A stretch of 64,000 nt of DNA from GCA-002722245 sp038154685 (lineage in GTDB: Bacteria > Bacteroidota > Bacteroidia > Flavobacteriales_C > GCA-002722245): NCBI GenBank assembly GCA_038154685.1, contig JAYPYW010000001.1, positions 58,707 through 122,706 on the forward strand. Direction: 5' to 3'. Position numbers and translations under genes: made by a program. Below are positions 54,760 to 62,451 of the stretch, one piece after another; within the stretch, counting starts at the first letter, position 1, and every line of letters starts with the position of its first letter. The notes under the pieces were generated by a model. It was not told the DNA's origin and did not search any database. It was given only the letters and a program-made list of their open reading frames with translations.

Positions 54760-55131
54760 TCAAACTCTTGGTGGTGGAAAATCCGAAGGATAGAATGGCT
54801 GAATTAAGCCAGCCAAATATTCTTGACTTATCTGTGTTTTATCTACAAATAAAACCAAATCAAGTGAATATTTTTCAGGTATAATATTCTCTTCTAATTC
54901 AAACTGAAATTTGATTGTTCCGTCCTCATTATCATCACTTTGATCTTCTTCCAAAAGCTTCATTAAATGACAATTACCCTGACATGTATTCACCTCTAAA
55001 TCTTTCTCTACACAAATCTCCGAAACAATCTCTTCTTTGTTACTTTCGAAGTACAACATAATCGCCCCATTCTTAAAAGAGGTTGCTAGGTACAACAACA
55101 ATAATATTTTAGAAATCCATTTCAAGGTCAC
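54760..55131 (-). CDS. Small Cys-motif membrane-anchored protein upstream of mbnP
   Basis: A protein of about 123 residues with an N-terminal hydrophobic segment (ISKILLLLYLATSF), then CVEKDLEVNTCQGNCHLMKLLEED, and a C-terminal FPPPRV. The C-x2-3-C-x-L arrangement with a PP-containing tail resembles small copper-operon proteins of Bacteroidota. The first codon here is GTG at 55131 and an alternative TTG start two codons later is possible, so the N-terminus is uncertain. It lies 53 bases before the MbnP-like gene on the same strand. Metal sensing or chaperoning is inferred. Confidence 0.65.
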   Translation of the reverse strand: MTLKWISKILLLLYLATSFKNGAIMLYFESNKEEIVSEICVEKDLEVNTCQGNCHLMKLLEEDQSDDNEDGTIKFQFELEENIIPEKYSLDLVLFVDKTQISQEYLAGLIQPFYPSDFPPPRV

Positions 55132-55199
55132 GCAAAATTAATGATATTTTATTTTTCTAAATTGACAAATGATTAGATAATTCTTATTTGATTTAATTC

Positions 55200-55332
55200 G
55201 CCCTCAGATTCAAAAGATTTCTCAGATAAATTGCATACAGAGTATGAAGAGTCAATAGAGGTTCTAATTATGACAAACTCTTTAGACTCTTCATACTCTG
55301 TGTGATTATATTTTTTTGATGCTGAATCTGAG
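55200..55332. repeat. Nested inverted repeats upstream of hrpB; copy 2 of the GCCCTCAGAT element
   Basis: Inner arms ACAGAGTATGAAGAGTC (55237-55253) and GACTCTTCATACTCTGT (55285-55301) are a perfect 17-bp inverted repeat with a 31-base loop. Outer arms CTCAGATT (55203-55210) and AATCTGAG (55325-55332) also pair. GCCCTCAGATT at 55200-55210 and TTTCTCAGAT at 55218-55227 match the element at 36450-36469. No T-run follows, so it is not an ordinary terminator. Confidence 0.6.
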
Positions 55333-55370
55333 TGCAAAAATTATCAACTTTAATTCCGAACTTTACCCCA

Positions 55371-57824
55371 ATGGCTTTCGATTATAACCAATTCAAGCTT
55401 CCAGTTGCAGAAGCAATTCCAGCAGTAAAATCTGGATTCTCAAAGAACAACACGCTTATTATTAAAGCGCCAACAGGGGCAGGAAAAAGTACGCTTTTAC
55501 CAATCGCTCTTTTAGAAGAAGAATGGTTGAATGGAAAAAAAATAATCATGCTCGAACCACGCCGTTTGGCTGCCAAAACTGTTGCTATAAGAATGGCAGA
55601 CATGTTAGGAGAAAAAGCAGGTGAGACGGTTGGATACAGAATACGATTTGAACAGAAAACATCTAGTAAAACCAGATTAGAAGTTGTTACCGAAGGAATA
55701 CTAACAAGACTAATTCATGAAGACAATTCTTTAGAAGATATCGGATTAATCATATTCGATGAATTTCATGAAAGAAGTATTCATGCCGATTTAGCAATGG
55801 CCTTCTCCAAAGAAGTTCAAAGTGTACTTCGAGAAGACCTCAGAATTTTGGTAATGTCGGCAACGATCAATATGCCAGAACTAGCACAAAGATTGGAAGC
55901 TACGGAGGTTGAAAGTGAAGGTAGAATGTTCCCTGTAGAGGTCCATTACGAAGGAGATTCCGATTGGCAAATGTTGCCCGAAATGGTAAATCAGGCGGTT
56001 AAAAAAGCTACTGCTGCCCAAGATGGCGATACATTGGTTTTCCTTCCCGGACAAGGGGAAATCAAAAAATGTGAAGAGCTTTTAAGAAGATCTATACCTG
56101 ATTTTAAAATCACTCCTTTGTACGGACAATTACCGCCTGATAAACAGTTTGCGGCCATAATGCCCGACAAGGAAGGACGCCGAAAGGTAATTTTAGCAAC
56201 TAATATTGCCGAAACTTCTTTAACCGTTGAGGGCATCAAGATTGTGATAGATTCTGGTTTTGAAAGAGTTGCTAAATTCAATCCAAAATCTGGTCTTTCA
56301 CGATTAGAAACAGTAATGATTTCAAAAGAATCTGCAGATCAAAGAAAGGGTCGGGCAGGGCGTTTATCCGAAGGTGTTTGTTATCGATTGTGGAGTAAAG
56401 TCACTCAATCCAGAATGAAAGAACAAGGAACTCCTGAAATTGAACAGGCTGACCTTACTTCATTGGTTTTGGAATTGGCTAAATGGGGAATTAACGATGC
56501 TAATCAGCTATTCTGGGTAACTCCTCCTCCGTTTGGTAATCTTCAAAAAGCTAAAAAATTATTGGAAGAATTAGGTGCAATTGAAAACGGGAAAATAACA
56601 GCCCACGGCGAAGAATTACATAAGGTTCCTACCCATCCCCGAATTGCTCAAATGATGGTTCAGGCGGAAGAAATGGACCAATTAGGTTTAGCAACAGATA
56701 TTGCTCCTCTTTTAGAAGAAAAAGATCCACTACCTCCTAACTCAGGGATTGATATTAATCTTCGAATTGAAGCTTTAAGAAGGTACCGAGAACAAGGAAA
56801 AGGAGGCAGACAGTTTGCACGATTAGAAAAGTTGGCCAAACAATACCGACAAATGTTTGATATTGATCCAGATAATGGACCGATTAACGATCATGACACT
56901 GGCTTCTTAATTGCAAGTGCCTACCCTGAACGAATAGCAAGTTCCCGACCAGGGAATAACGCCCAATTCCAAATGGCTAATGGGAAATTAGCTGCAGCTG
57001 GTCATCAAGATGATTTAGCACACGAACAATGGCTAGCTGTTGCGCATGTTGCAGAACGAGATCATAGCGGAAAAATATTCATGGCAAGTCCAATCAATCC
57101 TCAAGACTTGGCTAGTAAAGTGGTTACTAAAGAGGTAGTAAAATGGGATGTTGATGATGGTGGATTAATTGCCCGGGAAGAAATGCGAATTGGAAGCATT
57201 GTACTAAGAAGTACTCCAATTCAAAACCCTGATCCTGGAAGGTTAATTGAAGCGATAACAGATGCTATTTCCGAAAAAGGCCGTCAGTTATTAGACTGGA
57301 ATAAAGACGTCATTCAAATTCTAAATCGCGTGACTTCCCTAAAAAAATGGAACCCTTCTCAGCAATGGCCAGAGTTTACAATTGAAGCATTATTGGCCTC
57401 CAATAAAGAATGGATATTACCATATTTAGTAGGCGTTAAAAAACCACACGATCTTAGAAAAATAGATTTAAAAGAAATCTTGTTTTACAGTTTATCCCCA
57501 GAACAACAGGTTGATTTAGAAAAACTTACTCCTTCAAAAGTTAAATTACCAAACGGAACTTTCGCGAAGTTAGATTACCAAGAAAACGCCTCAGAACCTG
57601 TTTTAGCAGTCCCCCTTCAACGATGTTTCGGAATGCTCGAAACACCTAAAGTAAATGGTGGTAAGATCAATGTTTTAATGCATTTATTATCCCCAGGATT
57701 TAAGGTTGTTCAAATAACTAACGACCTCCAAAGCTTTTGGCAAAACGCCTATTTTGAAGTGAGAAAAGAATTACGAATCCGCTACAAAAAACACAAATGG
57801 CCTGAGGACCCAATGGATATTTAA
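55371..57824 (+). CDS. hrpB: ATP-dependent helicase HrpB
   Basis: An 817-residue DExH helicase. Walker A is APTGAGKST (about residues 33-41), motif II is DEFHER, motif III MSATINMP, and motif VI DQRKGRAGRLSEG. The C-terminal third is the HrpB-specific domain (LEKLTPSKVKLPNG, ending YKKHKWPEDP). I chose the ATG at 55371; a GTG at 55332 lies inside the inverted repeat and adds 13 unlikely residues. The cellular role of HrpB is not well defined; RNA remodelling is assumed. Monocistronic. Confidence 0.93.
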   Translation: MAFDYNQFKLPVAEAIPAVKSGFSKNNTLIIKAPTGAGKSTLLPIALLEEEWLNGKKIIMLEPRRLAAKTVAIRMADMLGEKAGETVGYRIRFEQKTSSKTRLEVVTEGILTRLIHEDNSLEDIGLIIFDEFHERSIHADLAMAFSKEVQSVLREDLRILVMSATINMPELAQRLEATEVESEGRMFPVEVHYEGDSDWQMLPEMVNQAVKKATAAQDGDTLVFLPGQGEIKKCEELLRRSIPDFKITPLYGQLPPDKQFAAIMPDKEGRRKVILATNIAETSLTVEGIKIVIDSGFERVAKFNPKSGLSRLETVMISKESADQRKGRAGRLSEGVCYRLWSKVTQSRMKEQGTPEIEQADLTSLVLELAKWGINDANQLFWVTPPPFGNLQKAKKLLEELGAIENGKITAHGEELHKVPTHPRIAQMMVQAEEMDQLGLATDIAPLLEEKDPLPPNSGIDINLRIEALRRYREQGKGGRQFARLEKLAKQYRQMFDIDPDNGPINDHDTGFLIASAYPERIASSRPGNNAQFQMANGKLAAAGHQDDLAHEQWLAVAHVAERDHSGKIFMASPINPQDLASKVVTKEVVKWDVDDGGLIAREEMRIGSIVLRSTPIQNPDPGRLIEAITDAISEKGRQLLDWNKDVIQILNRVTSLKKWNPSQQWPEFTIEALLASNKEWILPYLVGVKKPHDLRKIDLKEILFYSLSPEQQVDLEKLTPSKVKLPNGTFAKLDYQENASEPVLAVPLQRCFGMLETPKVNGGKINVLMHLLSPGFKVVQITNDLQSFWQNAYFEVRKELRIRYKKHKWPEDPMDI

Positions 57825-57851
57825 CGATTGAGTAGATCGTCAAACAGTAAA

Positions 57852-58760
57852 TTACTCCCCCAACTGAAAACGATAAGTAGCAGTAACTTTAAAACCTAAA
57901 GCACCATTAACATTCCCGTTAAATCTAGTTCTTTCATCATCTGGATACCAACCCCACATTCCTAACGGCGTAGTATCACCATCTAAATAAGTACCATAAT
58001 CCATTCCTGCATAAACAGCTTTTGCTTGGATAATCAGGGATTCCTTTAATAAATCAAACTGAACATAAACCCCAAATTCATTGGAAGCCATGTGAGAATA
58101 AAAAACTTCTTGTGGTCCTTTCGTTAAATCAAACGACCTAACAATCATTAAGAAATCTGCTCCAACTCGGAAGTTTTTATTCAAATTATAATCCCCAAAA
58201 CCAACAATAGGAAATTTAATATCAGATTCGAATTTTCCGCTTTTACTTTTGTGATACAACCCGATGATTGGAACATTTAAAATCCCAAAAAGCTCTTTAT
58301 TGATATAGTTTCCAAAAACCAACTTCGTTTGAGAAGTCATTTGATATTTAAACAAAGCTATCGCCCCGATTTGAAAACTATTGCTAAAGTCTCCATAATC
58401 ACCCGCTAGTTTTGGAAGTGCTAAATACGTTGCAGAAAGCTTTGTATTATGCTTCACATTAAATCCCAACTTAAGCGTAGCAATATTCATGTTAGAAGTT
58501 CCCCAAAGTCTTTTTAACTGGATAGAATGATTTTCATAATCTACTCCCATTAAAAAAGCCAATGAATCACTTAACTTAATTGGTAAACTCGTTAAAATTT
58601 TCGATTGCATTATTGAGGTTTCCAAATCCTCACTTCCAGCCACATCCAAAGATGTATTTGGAACGTTAGAATGGGTAAATTTTGCCAAATCAACATAGTT
58701 TTGAGCCTTCCCAAAAAACACAAAAAACATTAGCAAAGAAGTAAATATGAATCTCATCAT
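57852..58760 (-). CDS. DUF6268-like outer-membrane barrel protein
   Basis: The ATG at 58760 (58757 is equally possible) gives about 302 residues with a signal peptide (MMRFIFTSLLMFFVFFGKAQ). The open frame reaches 58850, but that puts 30 non-signal residues first. Alternating strands run throughout (KLSATYLALPKLAGDY, FQIGAIALFKYQ, KLVFGNYINKELFG), and the C-terminus is GFKVTATYRFQLGE. It resembles the DUF6268 group of predicted barrels as I recall it. Convergent with hrpB, 27-base gap. Function unknown. Confidence 0.72.
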   Translation of the reverse strand: MMRFIFTSLLMFFVFFGKAQNYVDLAKFTHSNVPNTSLDVAGSEDLETSIMQSKILTSLPIKLSDSLAFLMGVDYENHSIQLKRLWGTSNMNIATLKLGFNVKHNTKLSATYLALPKLAGDYGDFSNSFQIGAIALFKYQMTSQTKLVFGNYINKELFGILNVPIIGLYHKSKSGKFESDIKFPIVGFGDYNLNKNFRVGADFLMIVRSFDLTKGPQEVFYSHMASNEFGVYVQFDLLKESLIIQAKAVYAGMDYGTYLDGDTTPLGMWGWYPDDERTRFNGNVNGALGFKVTATYRFQLGE

Positions 58761-58938
58761 GCCAGCAAAACAAACAAATAAATTTAATATTTGGAAAATA
58801 GGCAGCTTAAAACTACTTTTGCTCTCCGCATTTTCTACCATTTTGGTCAAAATGCAAAAAGAAGTGGAAACTTCTTAAACATCTAGCAAGAAAACCAGAC
58901 TTGCGAAAAAAGAAAAAAATTAATTGCAGCAATGCAAT

Positions 58939-59012
58939 GGGCCTATAGCTCAGCTGGTTAGAGCACCTGACTCATAATCAGGGGGTCCCTGGTTCGAGCC
59001 CAGGTGGGCCCA
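58939..59012 (+). tRNA. tRNA with CAT anticodon, probably tRNA-Ile2 (or elongator tRNA-Met)
   Basis: A 74-base cloverleaf: acceptor GGGCCTA/TGGGCCC, D arm GCTC/GAGC, anticodon arm CCTGA-CTCATAA-TCAGG, T arm CCTGG-TTCGAGC-CCAGG, discriminator A. No CCA is encoded. The anticodon CAT could be Met or, after lysidine modification by TilS, Ile. The C4-G69 and C5-G68 pairs are those recognised in tRNA-Ile2, so I favour that, without certainty. Confidence 0.93.
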
Positions 59013-59022
59013 CAGATGAAAG

Positions 59023-59050
59023 AAACCTCAGTAATTGCTGAGGTTTTCTT
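59023..59050 (+). terminator. Terminator after the tRNA
   Basis: AAACCTCAG (59023-59031) pairs with CTGAGGTTT (59038-59046), followed by TCTT. It lies 10 bases past the tRNA. Confidence 0.8.
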
Positions 59051-59154
59051 GTTTGTTTACCTGTTGTTTTCAACTCTTCAAGGTCCATATTATTCACTTT
59101 ATCTTCTTCTTCTTAGGAATTTATTTTAATTTCGCAGCCACTTATCACCTGACC

Positions 59155-61764
59155 ATGAAAATTAAGCCTATTTTAACAACCCTTTTGGGATTGATTTCAC
59201 TCATGTCTTTTGCCCAAACGGGGGATATGACTACCACTTCAAACACTTATGGAGAATGGTACTTATTTGAAAATTCGTCTTTATGCAAAGGGGAAACGTA
59301 CCATTACAACTTTCACACTAAAAATATTGGATCTGGGACAGATGAGTTTACCGGAAAGGTAGGTTTGTTTTTTTCTAGAGATTCGATTTATGACGTTGGA
59401 GATAGTTTAGTATTAAGTTATGATTACGCCAACCTTGCTGCAAATGATTACGCAAATAAGACTGGATACTTAACTATGTATGGAGACACAGGTGTTTGGT
59501 ATTTAATTCTTTTCACAGACTATGAAGAACTAAATACTGAAGCTAATGAGAATAATAATACTGTTATTCATAAAGTGACTTTAAATCCAAGGCAAGCGGA
59601 TCTTAATTTTGCTAATTCAAGTATCATTTCAACAATTAATGAACTTGTTGGTACAACTGCGCGATATTGGTCAAACCTGAGAATTTATAATGACGGTTGT
59701 TCAAGTGGTGGAAGTACATGGAATGTTAGTATTTATCATTCTGATGATTCAATACTAAGCTCAGATGATTTTCTTAGTGAATCTTATGATTGGCAATTGA
59801 GCGCAATCTCTCCTGGGACTTCAGGACAAATCGTTACAACCACACAATATAAAGGTGGAGGTGTGCCACATGGAACTAGTTACTTAATTATGGTTGTAGA
59901 TGCAGATTCTGTGGTTACTGAATTCAATGAAGAGAACAATTACAAAATATATAAGATTAATGGAGTTTATGACAGCGTTGATTATGTGATGAATGAAGTG
60001 ATTCTTGACTCAGTTAACTATAGTGAAAGTGATTCGTTAGTATGTACATTAAATTGGACACGAAGAATTAATAACACAAACCAATATTCGAACACTGATA
60101 TTGCAATTTATTTATCCATTGATTCTATTTGGGATGCCAATGATTTATTGATAGATAGGGCATCTAATGTGTCTAATGGACCTTTAGATTCTGTTTCAAC
60201 TGTTGGATTCAGCACGCTTGTTCCAAACGTTCAGGCAGGAACTTATTATTTATTAGGAGTTGTTGATTATCTAGAAGATGATTTGGAGGAAAATGAATTA
60301 AACAATTTTGCAGGCGTTAAGATTAATATAGCAAATAAGTGTGGCTCTGAAATATTTTTAACAGAAGGCTTTACTTCAGTTTGTGAAGGTTATAAAACTC
60401 AAGTTGCTAACAACACTCAAGCTAATAATCATAATATTTATTTTGGAGATACTTTATTCTATTATTTGAGCTCAAGTCCTACTTTTAGTTCTGAATTTAT
60501 CATTGACACTTTATCAAGTAGTAATGATGTTTTAAATAGAAGAGGTTCTTTTACTGCAGATTTTTCTATTTATCCTGATACAATATTCACGTTTGCTGTA
60601 ACTGGGAAAATGGATTCTTTAGGAGTATTCGATACTGCGTCAAGCTGTTACAGAAGAACTTCAGGACCAACTTTTGTAGCTTCCAAGAAAGTAGATTTAT
60701 TAGATGATGTAACCTATTATTGTACAGGAGATACAGCGTTTTTACATGTAGATATAGATCCTTCATGGACCGATGTAAAATGGAGAGATGGGAGTTATTA
60801 TTACGTTGACACATTAGTGGTTACTTCTAATAAATTCGTTTATCACCATTATACAGATTCAAACGGGTGTTCTTTCCAAGATAGAACTAATGTAAGAAGC
60901 ACAAGTCCTTATATATATGCTAATGCTAGCCCTAGCAACTGTGGACCGAACACTGGAGCTGTTAATGTTAAAATTAATGAAGGTGATTCAATTTTTTGGA
61001 ATAGCCATAGCAGATTTGATTACGTATCAGATTCAACGTCTTTCATCATTGGTTTAGATACAGGCAATTACAGTTTCTTAGTTAAGGATACTATTGGATG
61101 TACTAAAACGGATGAAGTGACTGTTGTTTCAGATTCATTTTACGTAGATATATTATTTACTGGAGCTTTAACATGTTTTGGAGGTGAGGAAGCAGACTTT
61201 CAAGCAAACGGAAAAGGAAATAGCTCAGGATTAACCTATATATGGAATGATTCAATATCTGGACAATATCAATATAATCAGCCTGCTGGAACGTATGTTG
61301 TAAAAGCAGAGGATAATAAAGGTTGTATTGCGTATGATACACTAGTAGTTTCACAACCTGATGCAGATACTGTTTATATTGACACAACTATAATGCTTGG
61401 CTCAATTTATGAAAAGTGGGGAGAGAGTTATACAGAAACAGGCATTTACATTGATACTCTTGTTCGTGAAGGTTGTGACAGTGTTGCTAAGATTACAGTT
61501 ACAGTTGATATTACTACAAATACAAATTTTATTGGATTTAGTGAATTTGACATTTATCCAAACCCAGTTGAAAATAGTCTTTATCTTTCTATTTCAAACT
61601 TCGGAGGAAAATCAGAATTTATTAGAATATACTCTGTTACAGGAGAACTAGTAAAGGCAGATATATTGAAATCTTCTACAACGATTATTGATTTATCAAA
61701 CCTTCAAGAAGGAGTATACTTTGTTTCTGTTAATGGGTATAATCAGGCAATTGTAAAGCGTTAA
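59155..61764 (+). CDS. T9SS-secreted protein with CARDB-like repeats and type A sorting domain
   Basis: From the ATG at 59155 the protein has 869 residues and a signal peptide (MKIKPILTTLLGLISLMSFAQ). An earlier in-frame ATG at 59035 overlaps the tRNA terminator and is unlikely. Three CARDB-like modules lie at about 30-400 (YHYNFHTKNIGSGTDEFTG, WNVSIYHSDDSILSSDDF, NTDIAIYLSIDSIWDANDL), with the N-E-x-N-N end pattern. A Cys-rich region follows (400-760, including VDLLDDVTYYCTGDTAFL and SASPSNCGPNTGAV-like repeats), then a linker and a type A sorting domain (FDIYPNPVENSLYLSI, ending NQAIVKR). Predicted surface or secreted protein. It is flanked by the tRNA and a broken copy of the tRNA 3' end. 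Confidence 0.85.
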   Translation: MKIKPILTTLLGLISLMSFAQTGDMTTTSNTYGEWYLFENSSLCKGETYHYNFHTKNIGSGTDEFTGKVGLFFSRDSIYDVGDSLVLSYDYANLAANDYANKTGYLTMYGDTGVWYLILFTDYEELNTEANENNNTVIHKVTLNPRQADLNFANSSIISTINELVGTTARYWSNLRIYNDGCSSGGSTWNVSIYHSDDSILSSDDFLSESYDWQLSAISPGTSGQIVTTTQYKGGGVPHGTSYLIMVVDADSVVTEFNEENNYKIYKINGVYDSVDYVMNEVILDSVNYSESDSLVCTLNWTRRINNTNQYSNTDIAIYLSIDSIWDANDLLIDRASNVSNGPLDSVSTVGFSTLVPNVQAGTYYLLGVVDYLEDDLEENELNNFAGVKINIANKCGSEIFLTEGFTSVCEGYKTQVANNTQANNHNIYFGDTLFYYLSSSPTFSSEFIIDTLSSSNDVLNRRGSFTADFSIYPDTIFTFAVTGKMDSLGVFDTASSCYRRTSGPTFVASKKVDLLDDVTYYCTGDTAFLHVDIDPSWTDVKWRDGSYYYVDTLVVTSNKFVYHHYTDSNGCSFQDRTNVRSTSPYIYANASPSNCGPNTGAVNVKINEGDSIFWNSHSRFDYVSDSTSFIIGLDTGNYSFLVKDTIGCTKTDEVTVVSDSFYVDILFTGALTCFGGEEADFQANGKGNSSGLTYIWNDSISGQYQYNQPAGTYVVKAEDNKGCIAYDTLVVSQPDADTVYIDTTIMLGSIYEKWGESYTETGIYIDTLVREGCDSVAKITVTVDITTNTNFIGFSEFDIYPNPVENSLYLSISNFGGKSEFIRIYSVTGELVKADILKSSTTIIDLSNLQEGVYFVSVNGYNQAIVKR

Positions 61765-61787
61765 GTTTGCATAAATCTTCAATAATA

Positions 61788-61830
61788 TGGTTCGAGCTAA
61801 TTCCAGCTGGGCCCACACTCAAAAGAAAAG
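61788..61830 (+). pseudogene. Broken copy of a tRNA 3' end
   Basis: TGGTTCGAGC (61788-61797) and CCAGCTGGGCCCACA (61803-61817) match the T loop, acceptor strand and trailer of the tRNA at 58939-59012, apart from a 5-base insertion (TAATT) and one base. AAAGAAA follows at the same offset as after the tRNA. The 5' two-thirds of a tRNA is missing. Confidence 0.65.
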
Positions 61831-61857
61831 TTATCCATTTTTGGGTAGCTTTTTTTG
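61827..61857 (+). terminator. Terminator after the tRNA-end copy
   Basis: AAAGTTATCCA (61827-61837), TTTT loop, TGGGTAGCTTT (61842-61852), with two G-U pairs, followed by a T-run. Confidence 0.75.
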
Positions 61858-61959
61858 TTGGTGGTATGTGTGGTAGTAATATTTGCTGATGCAGTGTACC
61901 TGACATAAATCATTGATTTGGAACAATTTTTGTCTTACTTTAGAGTTGAATAATAATTC

Positions 61960-62370
61960 ATGAAAGCGATTTTATCAGTCATATTAGCTTCGATGATGCT
62001 GTTTTTAAGTGCAGGATTTAGAGTAGCAACTCACTACTGTGGGGATGAGGCTGTGAGCGTTTCTTTAACAACAGATGGTATTGCTGAAGGATGTGGAATG
62101 GATGCTCAAGCTAAGAGTGACTGTAATTCTGATTCACCTGAGGTATCTAAATCAAGTTGTTGTAAAGATGCTGTAATGAATTTGGAAATTGAGGATGATT
62201 ATCAAACTGCTGACAAATCTGTTAACCTCGATTTACAATTTGTTGAGGCTTTCGTTTTTGTATACATCCAAAACCTTTTCGAAGGTTATGAGGAGATTAA
62301 CTTTGCAGCGTATTCTCCGCCTCTGGTTCAACACGACATATTAGTGGAGAACCAAGTTTTCTTGATTTAA
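61960..62370 (+). CDS. HYC_CC_PP family protein
   Basis: A 136-residue exported protein with an N-terminal hydrophobic segment (AILSVILASMMLFLSAGF), then the HYC motif (THYCGDEAV), two later Cys clusters (EGCGMDAQ, SSCCKDAV) and a C-terminal YSPPLVQ. This order matches the HYC_CC_PP family, small Bacteroidota proteins usually found upstream of CusA/CzcA efflux genes, as here (81 bases). A metal-binding role is suggested by the Cys/His residues and context; the biochemistry is unknown. Confidence 0.82.
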   Translation: MKAILSVILASMMLFLSAGFRVATHYCGDEAVSVSLTTDGIAEGCGMDAQAKSDCNSDSPEVSKSSCCKDAVMNLEIEDDYQTADKSVNLDLQFVEAFVFVYIQNLFEGYEEINFAAYSPPLVQHDILVENQVFLI

Positions 62371-62451
62371 AATTGTTTTTAATGTTATAAAAACTGCTGC
62401 AAATGTGGTGGTTCAAGCTATTGTTTTGTCAATACTTAAACATTAATTACA

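Noticed and set aside
55133..55140. TAATTTTG as promoter of the Cys-motif gene
   Set aside because: It abuts the apparent start codon and no -33 box lies at the right distance.
55332..55370. GTG start 13 codons upstream for HrpB
   Set aside because: It lies in the outer arm of the inverted repeat and adds residues without homology; the ATG at 55371 fits HrpB.
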